Assembly (NCBI RefSeq): GCF_029840925.1
Contig: NZ_JAOCDM010000006.1
Span: 1-64,000 of the forward strand
Origin: Pseudomonas sp. GD03858
GTDB taxonomy: Bacteria > Pseudomonadota > Gammaproteobacteria > Pseudomonadales > Pseudomonadaceae
Direction of reading: 5' to 3'
DNA: 64,000 bases
Under the pieces are notes generated by a model that saw only the letters and a list, made by a program, of their open reading frames with translations, did not search any database and had not been told where the DNA came from. Every line of letters begins with the position of its first letter. The stretch's first letter is position 1. A program made the translations under genes and the position numbers. Shown here piece after piece: positions 59,772 through 64,000 of this stretch.

Positions 59772-60518
59772 CTAGCGCCCACCACCCAAGTCGATGAAAC
59801 TGCCGGTCGAATAGGACGCCTTGTCCGAAAGCAGCCACAGGATTGCCTCGGCCACTTCCTCCGGCCGACCACCGCGCCCCATCGGCAGACCCGGTTCGAG
59901 CTTGCTGACGCGGTCAGGGTCGCCGCTCAGGGCGTGGAAGCCGGTGTGGATGTAGCCAGGACGCACGCCGTTGACCCGTACCCCTTCGCTCGCCACTTCC
60001 TTGGCCAGGCCAACAGTGAACGTATCCAGCGCGCCCTTGGAGGCGGCGTAGTCGACATATTCGTTGGGCGAGCCCAACCGCGCGGCAATCGACGAGACGT
60101 TGACGATCGCCCCGCCCTGCCCGCCGTGGCTGCGCGCCATGCGCAACAGGGCGTGCTTGGCGCACAGCATCGGACCGACCACATTGGTCTTCATCACCTT
60201 CAGCAGACGGAATTCGGACATCGCCTCGACCCGGCTCTGCTGGCCGATGGTGCCGGCGTTGTTGACCAGTGCGGTAAGCGGCCCAAGCTCCTGGTCGACG
60301 CGCTGGAACAGCTGCACCACCTCGTCCTCGACGCTGGCATCGGCGCGCACGGCGATGGCCTCGGCACCCAATGCGCGCACCTGGGCCAGCACCGCCTCGG
60401 CGGCCTGGTCGTCGGCGTGGTAGTTGATGCAGATGCGATAACCCTGTTGTGCCGCCAGCAAGGCGGTGGCGGCGCCAATGCCACGACTGGCGCCGGTGAT
60501 GAGGATGACCTTGTCCAT
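59772..60518 (-). CDS. SDR-family oxidoreductase
   Basis: A 248-residue short-chain dehydrogenase. Cofactor motif TGASRGIG (8-15), NNAG (86-89), and catalytic Ser142/Ser143, Tyr157 and Lys161 (EYVDYAASKG) are intact. The N-terminal basic pattern suggests NADP(H). Substrate unknown; resembles YgfF-type glucose-dehydrogenase-like SDRs. It lies 58 bp after emrB on the same strand, so it could be the last gene of the efflux operon. Confidence 0.88.
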   Translation of the reverse strand: MDKVILITGASRGIGAATALLAAQQGYRICINYHADDQAAEAVLAQVRALGAEAIAVRADASVEDEVVQLFQRVDQELGPLTALVNNAGTIGQQSRVEAMSEFRLLKVMKTNVVGPMLCAKHALLRMARSHGGQGGAIVNVSSIAARLGSPNEYVDYAASKGALDTFTVGLAKEVASEGVRVNGVRPGYIHTGFHALSGDPDRVSKLEPGLPMGRGGRPEEVAEAILWLLSDKASYSTGSFIDLGGGR

Positions 60519-60576
60519 ATGTCTGCCAAGTAGCCAGGAAAAGACCTACAAGGTTAGGGGAAAAGCATCAGCCTGA

Positions 60577-62112
60577 TCAATGCCCCGCCGAAGCCGGCCC
60601 GGCCTTGGCCGTGAACGGCGGTTTGGCCAGCCAGACCAGCAGGATCAGCCCGGCGAACACCCAGGTCAGCAGGGTGAAATAGTCCACCGTCGACATCATG
60701 TAGGCCTGGCTGTTGAGGACCTGCTCCAGCTTGGCGTAGTTCTGCTGGCTGGCCCCGCCGAGCTGCTCGAGGGTCTGCTGGGTCGCCGGGTCGAAAGCAC
60801 TGATGTGTTCGCTCAGGTAGGCATGATGCTGATCAGCGCGCCGAATCCAGATCCAGGTGGTCAGCGAAGCGGCGAAACTGCCGCCCAAAGTGCGCAGGAA
60901 GGTCGCCAGCCCCGAGCCGTCGGCGATCTGGCTGGGCGGCAGGTCCGACAGCAGGATGCTCAGGGTCGGCATGAAGAACAACGCCACGCCGATACCCATG
61001 AACAGCTGCACCAGGGCGATGTGCAGGAAATCCACCTCGTTGGTGAAGCCGGCGCGCATGTAGCAACTGGCGCCGATCGCCAGGAAGGCGATACCGGCCA
61101 GCAGACGCAGGTCGAAGCGGTGCGCGTACTTGCCGACGAAGGGCGACATCAGCACCGGCAACAGGCCGATCGGCGCCACCGCCAGCCCGGCCCAGGTCGC
61201 GGTATAGCCCATCTGGGTCTGCAGCCATTGCGGCAGGATCAGGTTGATGCCGAAGAACCCTGCGTACCCGCCCACCAGCACCAGGGTGCCGATGCGGAAG
61301 TTGCGGTGCACGAACAGGCGCAGGTTGACCACCGGATGACGATCGGTCAGCTCCCAGATGACGAAGATCGCCAGGAACACCACCGAGATCAACGTGCCAA
61401 CCACGATGAACGACGACTCGAACCAGTCCAGGTCGTTGCCCTTGTCCAGCACCACCTGCAAGGCGCCGACGCCGACGATCAGGGTCAGCAGGCCGATGTA
61501 GTCCATCGGCTGGCGGCTGGTGACCACCGGCCGCGTACGCATCTGCTGACGCACCACGGCGGCGGCGAACAAGCCGATCGGCACGTTGATGAAGAAGATC
61601 CACGGCCAGCTGTAGCTGTCGGTGATCCAGCCACCGAGTATCGGCCCTGCGATCGGCGCCACCACCGTGACCATCGCCAGCAGCGCCAGGGCCATCCCCC
61701 GTTTCGCCGGCGGGTACACGGCGATCAGCAGGGTCTGGGTCATCGGGTACAGCGGGCCGGCCACCACGCCCTGGAGCACGCGGAACAGCACCAGCTCAGG
61801 CATCGACTGGGCGACACCGCACAGGAACGAGGCCAGCACGAACAGCAACGTGGCCCAGATGAACAGCTTCACCTCGCCGAAGCGCCGGCTCAGCCAGCCG
61901 GTCAACGGCAGCGCGATGGCATTGCTCACCGCGAACGAGGTGATCACCCAGGTGCCCTGCTCCGAGCTCACCCCGAGGTTGCCGGAAATGGTCGGCAGCG
62001 CCACGTTGGCGATGGTGGTGTCGAGCACCTGCATGAAGGTCGCCAGCGACAGGCCGATGGTGGTCAGCAGCAGGCTCGGCGGGGTGAACTGCGCAGGGGC
62101 CTGCTGGCTCAT
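60577..62112 (-). CDS. emrB: DHA2-type MFS multidrug transporter (EmrB-like)
   Basis: A 511-residue, 14-helix major facilitator of the drug:H+ antiporter-2 family. The N-terminus LATFMQVLDTTIANVALPTISGNLG (motif D1) and GWLSRRFGEVKLF (motif A) are typical, and motif C lies in VAPIAGPILGGWI. It works with the periplasmic adaptor EmrA and an outer-membrane channel. Its start overlaps the emrA stop by four bases (ATGA), so synthesis is coupled. Confidence 0.93.
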   Translation of the reverse strand: MSQQAPAQFTPPSLLLTTIGLSLATFMQVLDTTIANVALPTISGNLGVSSEQGTWVITSFAVSNAIALPLTGWLSRRFGEVKLFIWATLLFVLASFLCGVAQSMPELVLFRVLQGVVAGPLYPMTQTLLIAVYPPAKRGMALALLAMVTVVAPIAGPILGGWITDSYSWPWIFFINVPIGLFAAAVVRQQMRTRPVVTSRQPMDYIGLLTLIVGVGALQVVLDKGNDLDWFESSFIVVGTLISVVFLAIFVIWELTDRHPVVNLRLFVHRNFRIGTLVLVGGYAGFFGINLILPQWLQTQMGYTATWAGLAVAPIGLLPVLMSPFVGKYAHRFDLRLLAGIAFLAIGASCYMRAGFTNEVDFLHIALVQLFMGIGVALFFMPTLSILLSDLPPSQIADGSGLATFLRTLGGSFAASLTTWIWIRRADQHHAYLSEHISAFDPATQQTLEQLGGASQQNYAKLEQVLNSQAYMMSTVDYFTLLTWVFAGLILLVWLAKPPFTAKAGPASAGH

Positions 62113-63302
62113 CGCTGGGCCGTCTTGCCGGTGGCGCTGTTGTCGTGGATCAGCCGGGCGATCAGGTCGTCGGCTTCGACCAGCTGGCGGTCATACACCT
62201 GGGTGGTGTAGCTGGCCTGTTGCGGTGGTTGCTGGGCCAGGGCCGGACCGCTCTGGTCGTGCAGGTCGACTTCGGCGACGGTGGACAGGCCGATGCGCAG
62301 CGGGTGGTCCTTCAGCTGCTCGGGGTTGAGGTGGATCCGCACCGGCACGCGCTGGACGATCTTGATCCAGTTGCCGGTGGCGTTCTGTGCCGGCAACAGG
62401 GCGAAGGCGCTGCCGGTGCCGGCGCCGAGGCTGTCGACGGTGCCGTTGTACTTCACTTCGCCGCCATACAGATCGGCGGTGATCTCCACCGGCTGGCCGA
62501 TGCGCATGTCGCGCAGCTGGGTTTCCTTGAAGTTGGCGTCGATCCATACCTCGTCCAGCGGGATCACCGCCATGGTCGAAGTGCCCGGTTGCAGACGCTG
62601 GCCCAGTTGCACGGTGCGCTTGGCCACGTAGCCGGTGACGGGCGCCACCAGGGTCGTGCGGGCGTGATCGAGATAAGCCTGGCGCAACTCGGCGGCGGCG
62701 GCCATGACCTCGGGGTGGGACGAGACCACGGTGTCATCGACCAGCGCGGTGCTGGTGTTGAGCTGCTGGCGCGCGCTGTTGACGGCGGCCTGGGCCACGG
62801 TCAGGTCGTCGCGGGAGTGGGAGACTTCCTCGGCGGCGATGGCGCCGCTGTCGGCCAGCACCTTGCGCCGGTGGTAGTCCTGCTGGGCCTTCTGCAGCTC
62901 GGCCTGGCGGGTCTGCAGCTGCGCCTTGAGCGAATCGACGTTGCTGTACAGCCCGCGCACCTGGCGCACGGTGCGCGCCAGCTTGGCCTCGGCCGCCTGC
63001 AGGCCGACCTCGCTGTCGGCCGGATCGAACTGCAGCAGCACCTGCCCCGCATGTACCAGGTCGCCATCGTCGGCGCCGATGCTGGTCACGGTACCGGTCA
63101 CCAATGGGGTGATCGCCACCACGTTGCCGTTCACATAGGCGTCGTCGGTGCTTTCGTGCCAGCGTCCGACCAGGCTGTACCAGGCCCAGGCGCCGGCCCC
63201 CGCGAGCAGCAGGATCAGCAACAGGGCGAGCAGCCAGACCTTGCGCTTGCGCGTGTTGTCCGGCGCGGGTGCTGGGGTGGAGGAGTCAGCGGGAGTGGCC
63301 AT
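62109..63302 (-). CDS. emrA: EmrA-like HlyD-family membrane fusion protein
   Basis: A 397-residue periplasmic adaptor. One N-terminal membrane helix (VWLLALLLILLLAGAGAWAWY, about 22-42), a split biotinyl-lipoyl domain (STDDAYVNGNVVAITPLVTGTVTSIGADDGDLVHAGQVL, then LRQAYLDHARTTLVAPVTGYV), an alpha-helical hairpin (about 110-200) and beta-barrel follow. It connects EmrB to an outer-membrane channel. It lies 30 bp downstream of the marR gene on the same strand, so the operon is marR-emrA-emrB. Confidence 0.93.
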   Translation of the reverse strand: MATPADSSTPAPAPDNTRKRKVWLLALLLILLLAGAGAWAWYSLVGRWHESTDDAYVNGNVVAITPLVTGTVTSIGADDGDLVHAGQVLLQFDPADSEVGLQAAEAKLARTVRQVRGLYSNVDSLKAQLQTRQAELQKAQQDYHRRKVLADSGAIAAEEVSHSRDDLTVAQAAVNSARQQLNTSTALVDDTVVSSHPEVMAAAAELRQAYLDHARTTLVAPVTGYVAKRTVQLGQRLQPGTSTMAVIPLDEVWIDANFKETQLRDMRIGQPVEITADLYGGEVKYNGTVDSLGAGTGSAFALLPAQNATGNWIKIVQRVPVRIHLNPEQLKDHPLRIGLSTVAEVDLHDQSGPALAQQPPQQASYTTQVYDRQLVEADDLIARLIHDNSATGKTAQR

Positions 63303-63332
63303 GACAATACCTTGGAGAATACGTGACAGGGA

Positions 63333-63806
63333 TCAACGATCGCCGAAGCGGCGGATCGTCATAGGGTCGCCAGCGCTGAGCAGGACTTTGGCGAGCAGGT
63401 TTTCGAGCACCTTGAGCTCTTCAGGCTGCAGCACCCCGACCAACTCGTTCATCGCCGCCGCGCCCACCTCGGGCAACCGATCGGCCAGGCGCTGGCCGTC
63501 GGCGGTAAGGGCCAGGCGCACCTGGCGGCGGTCATCGGGGCAGCGGTTGCGCAGGATCAGCCCCTTCTGCTCGAGGCGGTCGAGCATGCGCGTCATCGAA
63601 CCGCTGTCCAGGCCGAGGTAGCGGCACAGCTCGGCCGGCGTGTCGACCTGGTACTGGGTGACGATGATCAGCACCTTGAACTGGGCGGCGGTGACGCCAT
63701 CGGCCTCCAGGTGCCAGTCGAGGATGCGGTCCTTCAGCAACGCAGCGCGACCGAGCAGCATGCCGATGGTGCAGGTCTGAAAATTTTCCGGCGTGAAATG
63801 GGACAT
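63333..63806 (-). CDS. MarR-family repressor of the emrAB operon
   Basis: A 157-residue MarR/EmrR-type winged-helix repressor (TAAQFKVLIIVTQYQVDTPAELCRYLGLDSGSMTRMLDRLEQKGLILRNRCPDDRRQVRLALTADG region, quoted here by its start, middle and wing). Heading the efflux operon, it probably represses it until a drug or aromatic compound binds. The perfect palindrome 35 bp upstream would be its operator. Confidence 0.9.
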   Translation of the reverse strand: MSHFTPENFQTCTIGMLLGRAALLKDRILDWHLEADGVTAAQFKVLIIVTQYQVDTPAELCRYLGLDSGSMTRMLDRLEQKGLILRNRCPDDRRQVRLALTADGQRLADRLPEVGAAAMNELVGVLQPEELKVLENLLAKVLLSAGDPMTIRRFGDR

Positions 63807-63840
63807 TCGGGAGCTGCTCGGGCAATTGTGTGCAAATATT

Positions 63841-63854
63841 ACTGCCTAGGCAGT
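63841..63854. promoter_or_regulatory. Palindromic operator upstream of marR-emrAB
   Basis: ACTGCCTAGGCAGT is a perfect 14-bp palindrome 35 bases upstream of the marR start. The symmetry and length fit MarR-family operators, so autoregulation is likely. Confidence 0.7.
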
Positions 63855-63981
63855 GAATGTCCAAGCGCTGATTAGCGGGCTAACTAAAATTTCATCCTCC
63901 TGCAAGAAGATCTGGCTACCGGCGACCCACGGCAGCAGAATCGATCCGTCACCGCCGACGCCCCTTTCCAAGGCCCCGATC

Positions 63982-64000
63982 ATGCTCTACCGCCTGGCAG
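63982..64000 (+). CDS. Possible start of a rightward gene, cut off by the window end
   Basis: ATGCTCTACCGCCTGGCAG begins an open frame (MLYRLA) after a weak AAGG; divergent from the marR operon. Only six codons are visible, so no identity is proposed. Confidence 0.3.

Overview
This window comes from a high-GC gammaproteobacterial chromosome, almost certainly the Pseudomonas putida group. The evidence is gene content and order (glnS-cysS, ppiB-lpxH, a pvdQ-type acylase, tamA-tamB, pobA next to an AraC regulator, liuR-mvaB-[A-rich sRNA]-mgtC), REP palindromes of the type found in P. putida (GTGGGAGCGGGCTTGCCCCGCGAT and relatives), and protein sequences that read as Pseudomonas throughout. No rRNA, tRNA, CRISPR array, insertion sequence or intact prophage was seen.

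Layout. 0.1-2.6 kb: an ABC-F ATPase and an overlapping pair of small unrecognised genes. 2.7-6.1 kb: branched-chain aminotransferase and an OmpR/EnvZ-type two-component pair. 6.2-14.8 kb: cysS and glnS leftward; ppiB-lpxH rightward; a PvdQ-like acylase; a small Fur-like winged-helix protein; a small membrane protein; an orphan Mor-family regulator. 14.8-22 kb: tamB, tamA, a GNAT acetyltransferase and exonuclease III. 22-32 kb: a TPR protein, a soluble PAS hybrid kinase overlapping a cytosine-deaminase-like gene, a DJ-1/PfpI protein, HPPD (tyrosine catabolism), a CSS-EAL phosphodiesterase, an EamA transporter and a TerC-CBS-CorC membrane protein. 32.3-46.6 kb: a LysE exporter and a 12.3-kb gene for a 4089-residue two-partner-secretion exoprotein resembling PdtA, with a DING/PstS-type secreted phosphate-binding protein just upstream. 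47-53.2 kb: a DUF899 protein, LysR regulator, ankyrin protein, pobA with an AraC regulator, and liuR-mvaB. 53.2-54.3 kb: an sRNA locus with a sigma-54 promoter and six A-rich Hfq/Crc-type motifs, best read as crcY, then mgtC. 54.7-64 kb: a CcoG-type ferredoxin, a MocR-type regulator, a second PAS hybrid kinase, an SDR, and an emrB-emrA-marR efflux operon with a perfect palindrome upstream.

How it fits together. Much of the window is metabolic versatility and its control: aromatic and amino-acid catabolism (PobA, HPPD, MvaB, IlvE), carbon catabolite control (CrcY would titrate Hfq/Crc), envelope assembly (TamAB, LpxH), and secreted or envelope functions (PdtA-like exoprotein, DING protein, PvdQ). 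The most unusual part is the exoprotein/DING pair. It resembles a phosphate-starvation locus known from P. aeruginosa, but no TpsB transporter or Hxc secretion genes are found in the window.

Coordinates were read by eye from the sequence. Start codons were moved downstream of the longest open frame where a Shine-Dalgarno sequence or family length argued for it. Family names come from motif recognition, not from a database search.
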